Below are positions 27,778 to 35,390 of a DNA stretch of 64,000 nt, piece by piece. This stretch comes from Paenilisteria newyorkensis (GTDB lineage: Bacteria; Bacillota; Bacilli; Lactobacillales; Listeriaceae): NCBI RefSeq assembly GCF_000766145.1, contig NZ_JNFB01000002.1, positions 33,774-97,773 of the forward strand. The letters run 5' to 3'. Within the stretch, counting starts at the first letter, position 1, and each line of letters opens with the position of its first letter. A program made the position numbers and the translations under genes. The notes under the pieces are model-generated. The model was not told the origin of the DNA. It made no database searches and was given only the letters and a program-made list of their open reading frames with translations.

Positions 27778-27846
27778 TGTGGATCTCTGGACTTGGCTTT
27801 TGGCTGGGTTTGGAGGTTTTTTGTTTTTGGCATATCGGGTTTTTGG

Positions 27847-28022
27847 GTATGTTAGTTCGAACAACTGGGGTGGATTACATGCTTGCTTCGTTCTCATGCA
27901 TATTGGGCTCGTAATTCACTTTGTTCAAACGATCGGGAAGGATTACATGCTCACTTCGCTCTCATGCATATTGGAACTGTAATTCACTTTGTTTCAAACA
28001 GTTCCAACAAATACGAACATAC
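27847..28022. repeat. 176-bp element with 68-bp tandem repeat and inverted ends
   Basis: Two direct copies of a 68-bp unit begin at 27872 and 27940, each starting GGATTACATGCT and containing CTCATGCATATTGG and GTAATTCACTTTGTT. They are about 80-85 percent identical by eye. The block is bounded by GTATGTT (27847) and AACATAC (28016-28022), with further imperfect inversion inside. It fills much of the 472-nt gap between mdrM and the next gene; the rest of the gap is AT-rich with no gene seen. Confidence 0.75.
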
Positions 28023-28249
28023 GTTGACTTGACGGGAGGGGCGAAGAGAAGTAAAATTTAAAAGGTAGCTATTAAGGAATTGTGATAGCTCTTTTTTTAT
28101 CCATCTTTCTAAAGTACATAGTATTGCGCTGGAATTTTATTATATCTCGAAATTTTTGGCGTACCAACAGGGGTTGTGTAAGAGCTAGATTCGTCGTTAA
28201 TAATAATGAAATATAGAAAGACAACGACGTAAGTGAAGGTGAATGTAGA

Positions 28250-29062
28250 ATGGAAGATAATTTGTTTGGGCAAGATTGGGAAATAGAGCCGGCGGGCGGG
28301 GAAACTGGAAAGGCCTTCGTCGCGATTCATGAAGACGAAAAATTCTTTTTAAAAAAGAATTCCTCGCCTTTTTTAGCTGCGCTTTCTGTTGAAAATATTG
28401 TGCCGAAATTAATCTGGACGCGGCGGGTTGAAAACGGGGATGTCATTACGGCGCAGAAATGGATTAATAATGGGCAGACATTGACGGCAAAAGAGATGCG
28501 AGAACCGCGTGTGGCTAGATTGCTCGGAAAAATTCACCAATCGGAGGCGTTGCGGGATATGCTGCAACGTATTGAAAAAAAGGACTATTCTTGCTTCCAT
28601 TTGCTAGAAAAAGTGACGGATGGTATTGGTAATCTGAATCCACTGGATACGAAAGTTTCGGAGGCATACCGTTATTTGCTGGCGAATGTGGATGAACTGG
28701 AAGAGGGGCGCCACGTTGTCTGTCACGGTGATGTGAACCATAATAATTGGTTGCTTTCAGAAGGAAACGAGCTGTATCTTGTTGACTGGGATGGCGCGAT
28801 GCTTGCTGATCCTGCGAATGATCTGGGCGTTTTATTGTATCAGTATGTTCCGTATGATGAGTGGGACGGTTGGCTTAGCGAATATGGTCAGGAGTTGACG
28901 CGCGCTTTTTATACACGGGTGAAATGGTTTTCTATCTGTCAGGTTTTGATGGCGATGAATTGGCAATTTGAGCATGACCGGAAACCGGAACTTGCTCGTT
29001 TGGAAATACTTTTGAAAAAAATAATGGAAGATAATGAGGTGTACGCAACGTTATGCGAGTAA
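28250..29062 (+). CDS. ytmP: YtmP-like phosphotransferase (APH/choline-kinase fold)
   Basis: A 270-residue protein-kinase-like phosphotransferase. The catalytic loop is [14 protein letters not shown] (Brenner-type H-G-D-x-x-x-x-N), and the metal-binding motif is [25 protein letters not shown] lies before the ATG. It overlaps trmB by 10 nt, the same pairing as ytmP-ytmQ in Bacillus subtilis. The substrate is unknown. Close relatives include aminoglycoside, choline and sugar kinases, and resistance should not be assumed. Confidence 0.85.
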   Translation: MEDNLFGQDWEIEPAGGETGKAFVAIHEDEKFFLKKNSSPFLAALSVENIVPKLIWTRRVENGDVITAQKWINNGQTLTAKEMREPRVARLLGKIHQSEALRDMLQRIEKKDYSCFHLLEKVTDGIGNLNPLDTKVSEAYRYLLANVDELEEGRHVVCHGDVNHNNWLLSEGNELYLVDWDGAMLADPANDLGVLLYQYVPYDEWDGWLSEYGQELTRAFYTRVKWFSICQVLMAMNWQFEHDRKPELARLEILLKKIMEDNEVYATLCE

Positions 29063-29694
29063 AACATAAACCGTGGGCGCGGGAGAAAATTCTGGCTCAC
29101 CCAGAAGTATGTGTGGCAAATCCTGAGGAGTTAAAGGGGAAATGGCACCAACTGTTTGGAAACGAGAATCCGATTCATATTGAAATTGGGACTGGAAAAG
29201 GTCAGTTTGTGACAGGAATGGCGCAGGCGAATCCGGATATTAATTATATTGGTATTGAAGTCGTGGAAAGTGTGTTGATTACAGCGCTCGACAAGGCGCT
29301 TGCGGCGGGAATTCCGAATTTGCGCTTGCTATCTGTGGATGGTGCGGATTTATTGGAGTATTTCGAAGTCGGTGAAGTTGCGCGGGTTTATTTGAATTTT
29401 TCTGATCCGTGGCCGAAGAAGCGGCATGCGAAACGTCGATTGACACATCCGCGCTTTTTGGATATTTATAAAGCGTTGTTGCCGACGGAGGGCGAGATTC
29501 ATTTCAAAACGGATAATCGCAGTTTATTTGAATATTCGCTGGTGGCGTTTTCGGAGTATGGTGTTTTGTTAACTTACTTGTCGCTTGATCTTCATAACAG
29601 CTCGTTTGAAGGGAATATTATGACGGAGTATGAAGAGAAGTTTTCAGCACAAGGTTTTCCGATTTATCGTTTAGAGGCGACATTTAAATCATAG
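29053..29694 (+). CDS. trmB: tRNA (guanine-N7-)-methyltransferase
   Basis: A 213-residue enzyme that methylates G46 of tRNA with SAM. The SAM motif is [31 protein letters not shown] and [17 protein letters not shown] are the catalytic and tRNA-binding signature; and [13 protein letters not shown] near the end is also typical. It is coupled to the preceding phosphotransferase gene by overlap. A strong terminator begins at its stop. Confidence 0.96.
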   Translation: MRVKHKPWAREKILAHPEVCVANPEELKGKWHQLFGNENPIHIEIGTGKGQFVTGMAQANPDINYIGIEVVESVLITALDKALAAGIPNLRLLSVDGADLLEYFEVGEVARVYLNFSDPWPKKRHAKRRLTHPRFLDIYKALLPTEGEIHFKTDNRSLFEYSLVAFSEYGVLLTYLSLDLHNSSFEGNIMTEYEEKFSAQGFPIYRLEATFKS

Positions 29695-29695
29695 T

Positions 29696-29741
29696 GAAAG
29701 GCTAGAGTTTCCAGCGATTATGGTTACTCTGGCTTTTTTTA
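29696..29741 (+). terminator. terminator after trmB
   Basis: AAAGGCTAGAGT pairs with ACTCTGGCTTT and ends in T7. Confidence 0.75.
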
Positions 29742-29761
29742 GTTTAAAGGAGGACAAAAAA

Positions 29762-30628
29762 ATGGATACTTTGCGGGTAGGGGAGATAACGTTTCATTGG
29801 TTGCGCGGCGGTGTGACGCATTTCGATGGTGGCGCGATGTTTGGCGCTGTCCCGAAGGCATTATGGAGCAAAAAACATGAGGTGAACGAGAAAAATCAGA
29901 TTCGCTGTGTGACGGATCCGATGTATTTTGAATATCAGGGCAAGCATTATCTTATTGATGCGGGTATTGGCGTTTGTCGGTTGACGGAGAAGCAAAAACG
30001 TAATTTCGGTGTCGTGGAAGAATCGTTTATTTTGGAAGATTTAGCGACGCTTGGTGTGCGGCCGGAAGATATTGATTGTATCCTGATGACGCATCTGCAT
30101 TTCGATCATATCGTTGGCTTGACGGATACGAACGGAGAAAGCATTTTCAAGAACGCGACGATTTACACGACGGAAGCGGAATGGCAAGAAATTCGCGAAC
30201 CAAATATTCGTTCCAAAGCAACATACTGGCCTGAAAATTGGCAGGGAATCGCGAGCCAAATACAGACATATGCGCAACATCTGGAATTAAATGACGCAAT
30301 TTCATTAGAGAAAACTGGCGGACATAGCAATGGGCACGCGGTGATTCGGATTGATAGTCAAGGCGAATCGGCTATTCATATGGCGGATATTTTCCCGACG
30401 CATGCCCATCAAAATGTGCTATGGGTGACAGCGTATGATGATTATCCAATGGACTCAATTTTTGCGAAGGAGCGGATTCGGAATGAGCTGGACGGGACGG
30501 GGAAATGGTTGCTCTTTTATCATGACTCTTTCTATCGCGCTTTGCAATTCGATGTGGATGGAAATGTGACGGATAAAGTAATAGCGGACAGGGGAATTTA
30601 TTATACCTCCATATGGTATATGAATTAG
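29762..30628 (+). CDS. ytnP: YtnP-like metallo-beta-lactamase-fold hydrolase
   Basis: A 288-residue dinuclear zinc hydrolase. The metal motif is LMTHLHFDHIVGL (H-x-H-x-D-H), with further ligands in GGHSNGHAVI and HMADIFPTHAHQ. The organisation resembles YtnP and other AHL-lactonase-like enzymes reported to degrade quorum signals; the true substrate here is not known. ATG 29762 follows AAAGGAGG at good spacing, whereas the frame upstream runs through the trmB terminator. It lies next to ytmP-trmB as in Bacillus. Confidence 0.85.
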   Translation: MDTLRVGEITFHWLRGGVTHFDGGAMFGAVPKALWSKKHEVNEKNQIRCVTDPMYFEYQGKHYLIDAGIGVCRLTEKQKRNFGVVEESFILEDLATLGVRPEDIDCILMTHLHFDHIVGLTDTNGESIFKNATIYTTEAEWQEIREPNIRSKATYWPENWQGIASQIQTYAQHLELNDAISLEKTGGHSNGHAVIRIDSQGESAIHMADIFPTHAHQNVLWVTAYDDYPMDSIFAKERIRNELDGTGKWLLFYHDSFYRALQFDVDGNVTDKVIADRGIYYTSIWYMN

Positions 30629-30635
30629 TAACCTG

Positions 30636-30718
30636 TATAGGGGGTTGTGACGAACATTATCTATGAATGGTTTTTTGGGACATGAATAAAAATTAGATTC
30701 TTATCGCTAGGGGGTATA
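30636..30718 (+). promoter_or_regulatory. two G5-tract candidate operators of the CsoR-like gene
   Basis: TATAGGGGGTTG (from 30636) and CTAGGGGGTATA (ending 30718) resemble the TA-G-tract-TA half operators of CsoR/RcnR regulators. The second G5 tract also serves as the ribosome site of the gene, 7 nt before its ATG. Confidence 0.45.
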
Positions 30719-30721
30719 CCT

Positions 30722-30955
30722 ATGTCAGAGGTTAGAAAATCAATTTCCAACCGGTTCGCTAAAATCGAAGGGCATGTGAGATCCATCAAGAAAATGACGG
30801 ATGAGGAGCGTTCATATGAAGAAATTATGCTACAAGTTGCTGCGGTGAAAAAAGCGTTGCAAAGTGCCGAAAAAGTCATTTTCAGCGAACAGATGAAAGA
30901 TATGGTGGACAGCGGCACGTATGATCAAAAACGCGTGGATAGTTTTATTAAATAA
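30722..30955 (+). CDS. CsoR/RcnR-family regulator lacking metal ligands
   Basis: A 77-residue all-helical DUF156 protein. RFAKIEGHVRSIKKM is the family helix 1 signature, followed by YEEIMLQVAAVKKALQSAEKVI. Copper sensors of this family use a Cys-His-Cys triad; by alignment the positions here are Y32, Q57 and M61, and the protein has no cysteine at all. It therefore cannot bind Cu(I) in the usual way or sense sulfide as CstR does. The signal may differ or be absent. No metal transporter gene is adjacent. The gene stands alone before a bidirectional terminator. Confidence 0.85.
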   Translation: MSEVRKSISNRFAKIEGHVRSIKKMTDEERSYEEIMLQVAAVKKALQSAEKVIFSEQMKDMVDSGTYDQKRVDSFIK

Positions 30956-30956
30956 A

Positions 30957-30988
30957 AAAACTGCAGGCGCATCATTGGCCTGCAGTTT
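30957..30988. terminator. bidirectional terminator
   Basis: AAACTGCAGGC pairs with GCCTGCAGTTT between convergent genes. Confidence 0.85.
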
Positions 30989-30998
30989 CGTATTTCTA

Positions 30999-31310
30999 TC
31001 AGGTTAAGTAAACGTCAATAACTGTTCCAGTCGTCGCGTCTGCGATAAATTCGAATTGTTTCTTCTCGCCATCACGAATCGCTGTGATACCACCGTGATA
31101 CACGAACGTATCCATCGCGAATTTTTTGTAATGTTGTTTTTTCAGTTGAATCCACGAGCCTTCGATTGGCCCTTCTTTTTTGAATGCTTCTTTGACGTTT
31201 TCAAGAATTACATCGCCTGAAATGGTCTTTGGCTCGAGTAGGTAATGGTTGATAAGATGACCCGCGGCTGCTCCTGCTGCAACACCTGTAATAAATACTT
31301 TCCAGTTCAT
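30999..31310 (-). CDS. PepSY-like membrane-anchored protein (YtzB type)
   Basis: A 103-residue protein with an N-terminal signal anchor (about 3-25; Gly/Ala-rich VAAGAAAGHLINHYLL) and a PepSY-like domain ending FEFIADATTGTVIDVYL. PepSY domains are thought to bind or inhibit peptidases outside the membrane. The Bacillus subtilis counterpart ytzB also lies beside the M42 peptidase gene ytoP, as here. GGGAGGC precedes the start on the minus strand. It diverges from the peptidase gene. Confidence 0.75.
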   Translation of the reverse strand: MNWKVFITGVAAGAAAGHLINHYLLEPKTISGDVILENVKEAFKKEGPIEGSWIQLKKQHYKKFAMDTFVYHGGITAIRDGEKKQFEFIADATTGTVIDVYLT

Positions 31311-31433
31311 TGTTTGCCTCCCTAAATCTTACTTGTCTTCTCTTTTTTAGCTTTACTGTGTCTTATTATACCCTCTAAACTAAAAATATAAAAGCCTTTA
31401 CATCGAAGGGCGCCGATTTGGTTAGCCGAATTC

Positions 31434-31464
31434 TTAGACGTAACGTTTCTGGAAGTGGTATAAT
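31434..31464 (+). promoter_or_regulatory. promoter of the M42 peptidase gene
   Basis: TGGTATAAT extended -10 (hexamer 31459-31464) with TTAGAC 19 nt upstream. Confidence 0.55.
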
Positions 31465-31497
31465 GCTAGAGATATCACCGAAAAGGACTGATGATAA

Positions 31498-32571
31498 GTG
31501 GAAAAAGAAACGTTGGAGTTATTTAAAACATTAACGGAGTTGCCAGGCACGTCTGGAAACGAGCAGTTTGTGAGAGATTTTGTAAGAAAAGAAATTACGC
31601 CGGTCTCTGATGAAGTGATTCAAGACGGTTTAGGCGGTATTTTTGGTGTGCGTCATGGCGCGGAAGATGGGCCGAGAATCCTTGTTGCTGGCCATTTGGA
31701 TGAGGTTGGTTTCATGGTGACGCGGATTACGGATAATGGGATGATCGCTTTCCAAACGCTTGGTGGCTGGAATCCGCAAGTTCTGCAAGCGCAACGAGTG
31801 CAACTGATTACGGCGAATGGGCCGGTTATTGGTGTGGTAGCGTCTGTTCCGCCGCATTTGTTGACCGAAGCAGAACGAAGCAAGCCGACAGATCCGAAAA
31901 ACTTGTTAATCGATATTGGTGCGGATGATCGTGACGATGCGATTGCGATTGGCGTGAAACCTGGACAACAAATCGTTCCGGTTGCTGAATTTACACCACT
32001 TGCTAACCCGAAAAAAATCATGGCAAAAGCGTGGGATAATCGCTACGGCGTCGGTCTTGCAATCGAGCTTTTAAAAGCGGTGAAGGATGATACGTTGCCA
32101 AATACGCTGTTTGCGGGCGCGAATGTGCAAGAAGAAGTTGGGCTTCGTGGCGCTGGTGTTAGTGCGCATATGATTCAGCCGGATATCTTTTTCGCGCTTG
32201 ATGCGAGTCCGGCGAATGATACGACAGGTGATAAGACGCAGTTCGGCCAAATAGGGCAAGGCTTCTTAATGCGGATTTTTGATCGGACGATGATTATGCA
32301 TCGCGGTATGCGTGAATTCCTGCTGGATACCGCGGAGTCCAACAAGATTCCGTATCAATATTTCATTTCGCCAGGTGGAACGGATGCTGGGAAAGTACAC
32401 ACGTCGAACAGTGGGATTCCGAGCGCGGTTATCGGTGTTCCGGCGCGTTACATCCATTCCTCCAACTCGATTTTGCACGTGGATGATTACGCGGCGGCAA
32501 AAGAAATGATTACAACAATTGTTCGTACCCTTGATAAAACAACATGGGAAACGATTCGCAATAATGCTTAA
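31498..32571 (+). CDS. M42-family aminopeptidase (glutamyl aminopeptidase/YtoP)
   Basis: A 357-residue dinuclear metallopeptidase that usually forms a large cytosolic tetrahedral complex. Metal and catalytic motifs are [39 protein letters not shown] (catalytic Glu and metal Glu), [10 protein letters not shown] and the final histidine in GIPARYIHS-like [15 protein letters not shown] 31498 is the start; AAGGACTG lies 9 nt upstream. The 3' end overlaps a small membrane-protein gene by 8 nt. The peptide preference (Glu/Asp or broader) cannot be read from sequence. Confidence 0.92.
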   Translation: MEKETLELFKTLTELPGTSGNEQFVRDFVRKEITPVSDEVIQDGLGGIFGVRHGAEDGPRILVAGHLDEVGFMVTRITDNGMIAFQTLGGWNPQVLQAQRVQLITANGPVIGVVASVPPHLLTEAERSKPTDPKNLLIDIGADDRDDAIAIGVKPGQQIVPVAEFTPLANPKKIMAKAWDNRYGVGLAIELLKAVKDDTLPNTLFAGANVQEEVGLRGAGVSAHMIQPDIFFALDASPANDTTGDKTQFGQIGQGFLMRIFDRTMIMHRGMREFLLDTAESNKIPYQYFISPGGTDAGKVHTSNSGIPSAVIGVPARYIHSSNSILHVDDYAAAKEMITTIVRTLDKTTWETIRNNA

Positions 32572-32788
32572 AAAATGGTGGCGGCATCCAGTTATTCTGA
32601 CGGGGAGTATCATGTTCCTCTCGGCGCTCGTTTTCTTGATAGGGTATTTCTTTCACGTTCCTTATTTGAAAGAAACGGAGCTCGGGTGGATTTTGACAAC
32701 GCTTATCGGTGGCGTACTCGTCTTGGGATTCGGCTTTATGTGGTATTGGAAAGATCAAGTAAACGCGAAAAAGCGCCTCCGTGAATGA
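32564..32788 (+). CDS. 74-residue two-helix membrane protein
   Basis: A small frame overlapping the end of the peptidase gene by 8 nt, starting at ATG 32564. The protein begins [12 protein letters not shown] and has hydrophobic helices at about 9-28 and 40-60. It ends in a basic, charged tail [12 protein letters not shown] that is partly encoded by the terminator hairpin. The ribosome site is weak, which fits translational coupling. No family is recognised. Confidence 0.65.
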   Translation: MLKKWWRHPVILTGSIMFLSALVFLIGYFFHVPYLKETELGWILTTLIGGVLVLGFGFMWYWKDQVNAKKRLRE

Positions 32789-32798
32789 GGTGCTTTTT
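32767..32798. terminator. bidirectional terminator overlapping a gene end
   Basis: AAAAAGCGCCTC pairs with GAGGTGCTTTTT; the stop codon of the upstream small gene lies inside the hairpin. Confidence 0.8.
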
Positions 32799-32809
32799 CA
32801 TGGGAAAGA

Positions 32810-33253
32810 CTATGCAAAAATGTAATCGATAACTTGCGCGGCTTGTTCGATCGTATCCACGGTGACATTTGCTTTCTCAGATAGCTCTTTTAACGGATGG
32901 TGTAGCGATTCTGGGCGGATAACAATCGTTGGTTTCCCAAGTGCGATTGCAGTTGCAGCATCTGTGGCGGTGTTCCATTGCTTGAATTTCTCGCCGAATA
33001 GAGCAATTACTAAATCTGCTTTTTTCAAATGTAGTTCGGTACGTAGGTTATTGATTTTTGAAGCTTGTAAATCCTTGTAGACGGCATTCGGTTGTTCGCC
33101 TAGCACGTGTTCGCCGATTGCGTCGGATAGATCGTGATTTTCTTGCGGTCCATAAAAATGGAAGTGAACACCTGGTTTTTCCTTCAGGCTAGCTCGCAAT
33201 TGATCGCGCCAATCCGAATGAATTTCGCCTGCTAAATAAATATGATAGTCCAT
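32810..33253 (-). CDS. ytoQ: YtoQ-family protein
   Basis: A 147-residue cytosolic protein. The family marks are the N-terminal YLAGEIHSDWRDQL, then VHFHFYGPQENHDLSDAIGE, LHLKKADLVIALFGEKFKQWNTATDAATAIALGKPTIV and a helical end. The fold resembles nucleoside 2-deoxyribosyltransferase-like or DprA/LOG-like Rossmann proteins, with ALFGEKF-x-QWN as a possible active site; the function is not established. AAAGGAGGCG precedes ATG 33253, and a TTG one codon earlier is less likely. It converges with the peptidase operon. Confidence 0.85.
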   Translation of the reverse strand: MDYHIYLAGEIHSDWRDQLRASLKEKPGVHFHFYGPQENHDLSDAIGEHVLGEQPNAVYKDLQASKINNLRTELHLKKADLVIALFGEKFKQWNTATDAATAIALGKPTIVIRPESLHHPLKELSEKANVTVDTIEQAAQVIDYIFA

Positions 33254-33387
33254 CAAAAAACGCCTCCTTTCTTGCTATAATAGAAGAAAATGCATCCGAT
33301 AGCAACTTTTGTGAGCGTAATTCTTTACTAATTTTCGTGGGGGCTTTAGGATTAAGTAAGTAGGAACAAGAAGGAGTCGAGTGAGTG

Positions 33388-33699
33388 ATGAAACATTTAG
33401 AAACAATGGAAGAATTTAATGCGTTAAAAAATAATGGTAAAACGATTTTTATGTTCAGTGCGGATTGGTGTGGGGATTGTAAATTTATCGAGCCGGTGAT
33501 GCCTGAAATTGAGGCGGAACATGATGATTTTACGTTTTCGCATGTGGATCGTGACCAGTTTATCGACCTCTGCGCTGACTTGGCGATTTTCGGTATTCCG
33601 AGTTTCTTGGTGTTTGAAGATGGCGAGGAAATCGGTCGGTTTGTCAGTAAGGATCGCAAAACGAAAGAAGAAATTACGGATTTTATTGACGCGTTATAA
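33388..33699 (+). CDS. ytpP: thioredoxin-like protein (YtpP)
   Basis: A 103-residue cytosolic thioredoxin-fold protein. The redox motif is SADWCGDCKFIEP (C-x-x-C), and the cis-proline loop is FGIPSFLVF. AAGGAGTCGAG lies before ATG 33388; the GTG one codon earlier is not needed. It heads the ytpPQR set seen in Bacillus and Listeria, with ytpQ 21 nt downstream. Its target is unknown; a bacillithiol-related reductase function has been suggested for relatives. Confidence 0.9.
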   Translation: MKHLETMEEFNALKNNGKTIFMFSADWCGDCKFIEPVMPEIEAEHDDFTFSHVDRDQFIDLCADLAIFGIPSFLVFEDGEEIGRFVSKDRKTKEEITDFIDAL

Positions 33700-33720
33700 G
33701 GAAGAGGGGAGGGCGCTACG

Positions 33721-34518
33721 ATGAAAATGACAACGATGAAGATGAAGGAAAGGCTCGAAAAAGAGCTTGCTGGCGCGAACCGTACATTCCGTTATAATCG
33801 GGAGAAGGATACGCTAAAAGTGACGGAAGCGGGCAATTCAATCACGCTTTCCATCCCGCAAATTATCGCGAATTGGGAAGAACAGGCGGACGTAGCGGTT
33901 GAAAAAATCGTGTATTATGTCGAGGAAGGTTTGAAAGCGTCGCAGCATACGATGGATATTCAGGCGAGTTTGCCGAACGTTTATCCGGTCATTCGGGCGA
34001 CGTCTTTTCCGCAAAAAACGAAAGACGGGAAGGCGCTTTTGACTGAAAAACACACAGCGGAAACGGCGATTTTTTACGTGGTGGATGTCGGTGCTTCGTA
34101 TCGCTTTATCGAGGAAGAGAGCTTGGAAAACACGGATGTGACGATAGACGATGTCAGGCTGGCGGCGTTTGCGAACTTGCGCACGCGGGCGACGACAACG
34201 AAAAAAGATTCGGTGAGCGGTAATGATTATTATTTCGTGCGAACAAATGATGGGTATGATGCAAGTCGGATTTTGAATGAGCCGTTTTTAGAGGAAATGC
34301 GTGCGCGTATCGATGGAGAAATGGTGCTCGCTGTGCCGCATCAGGACGTGTTGATCATCGCGGATATTAGAAATAATACAGGCTATGACGTGTTGGCGCA
34401 CATGACGATGCAGTTTTTTGCGGACGGCCTTGCACCAATTACCTCTTTACCTCTCGTGTATAATGATGGTAAACTAGAACCGATCTTTATTATGGCCAAA
34501 AACAGACCAAAGGAGTAG
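33721..34518 (+). CDS. ytpQ: DUF1444-family protein (YtpQ)
   Basis: A 265-residue cytosolic protein of the UPF0354/DUF1444 family, near the family length. Conserved stretches include [42 protein letters not shown] and [15 protein letters not shown]. No catalytic site is known in the family. GGGGAGGG lies 7 nt before ATG 33721. It sits in the ytpPQR operon with thioredoxin-like and tRNA-binding proteins. Confidence 0.85.
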   Translation: MKMTTMKMKERLEKELAGANRTFRYNREKDTLKVTEAGNSITLSIPQIIANWEEQADVAVEKIVYYVEEGLKASQHTMDIQASLPNVYPVIRATSFPQKTKDGKALLTEKHTAETAIFYVVDVGASYRFIEEESLENTDVTIDDVRLAAFANLRTRATTTKKDSVSGNDYYFVRTNDGYDASRILNEPFLEEMRARIDGEMVLAVPHQDVLIIADIRNNTGYDVLAHMTMQFFADGLAPITSLPLVYNDGKLEPIFIMAKNRPKE

Positions 34519-34523
34519 TTAAC

Positions 34524-35135
34524 GTGATTGTAAATGCATTTTATAACGAAAAAGGAGTAGGGGACACGCTTTTAGTCCACCTCAAGGATGTAGAAAAAAC
34601 GGATTTTGAATCAAAAGGAAATGTAACGCGTATCTTTGACGTTGAAACAGGCGAAACGGTTGCGATTAATATTTTCGACGTATCGAAAAAGCGCGCGTTT
34701 GATGCGGTTGGCAAGGTTTCGCTGACGCTTGAAGATGTGGCGTTTATCAACAAAGAGTTAGCGGATAACGGCTTTGATTTTGTGGTTGAAGCGGATCTTT
34801 CGCCTAAATTCGTCGTTGGTTATGTGGTGTCGAAGGAAAAACATCCGAATGCGGACAAATTAAATGTATGCCAAGTTGATTTGGGAGATAAAACAGTGCA
34901 AATCGTATGCGGTGCGCCAAATGTTGATGCAGGACAAAAAGTAGTCGTTGCAAAAATAGGCGCGGTAATGCCGAGTGGTCTGATTATTAAACCGTCCAAT
35001 CTTCGCGGGGAAGACTCGTTTGGAATGATCTGTGCGGCGCGCGAATTGGCGATTCCGAATGCGCCAGAAGAAAAAGGAATCATGGTCTTGGATGCTGATT
35101 ATGAAGTTGGCGCAGCCTTTCCCGTTTCCTTCTAG
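34524..35135 (+). CDS. ytpR: YtpR-family tRNA-binding protein
   Basis: A 203-residue protein with an N-terminal DUF4479-type domain (about 1-90) and a C-terminal tRNA-binding OB-fold domain (about 95-200) like that of PheT. Its marks are FVVGYVVSKEKHPNADKLNVCQVDLGDKTVQIVCGAPNV and the SFGMICAARELAI segment. It may bind tRNA or act in trans editing, which is unproven. GTG 34524 follows AAAGGAG. It is the last gene of ytpPQR, and a terminator separates it from sftA. Confidence 0.9.
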   Translation: MIVNAFYNEKGVGDTLLVHLKDVEKTDFESKGNVTRIFDVETGETVAINIFDVSKKRAFDAVGKVSLTLEDVAFINKELADNGFDFVVEADLSPKFVVGYVVSKEKHPNADKLNVCQVDLGDKTVQIVCGAPNVDAGQKVVVAKIGAVMPSGLIIKPSNLRGEDSFGMICAARELAIPNAPEEKGIMVLDADYEVGAAFPVSF

Positions 35136-35145
35136 TGCTTGAATA

Positions 35146-35182
35146 AAGCAGCTTTTTTAACGAAAAGCTGTTTTATTTTCGT
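35146..35182 (+). terminator. terminator after ytpR
   Basis: AAAGCAGCTTTT pairs with AAAAGCTGTTTT, followed by ATTTTC. Confidence 0.7.
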
Positions 35183-35390
35183 GGTATATCGTATACAATA
35201 TGGATTTAAATTGTTCTTTTTCTCGAGTTGTGTCTGGATATAAGTTTAAGTTATGCACGCATTAACGCTTATATATAGCCGTTTTTCACAGTTTTTCGAC
35301 GAGCTACCACATTCATAATAGCTTTATCTAAATTTCTCTGTTAGAATCAGTTTAAGAAATGGTTAAAAAAATAATAGGTAGTGATATAGT

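Noticed and set aside
27779..27982. 67-residue frame after mdrM
   Set aside because: It runs through the 68-bp tandem repeat, has no ribosome site and gives no sensible protein.
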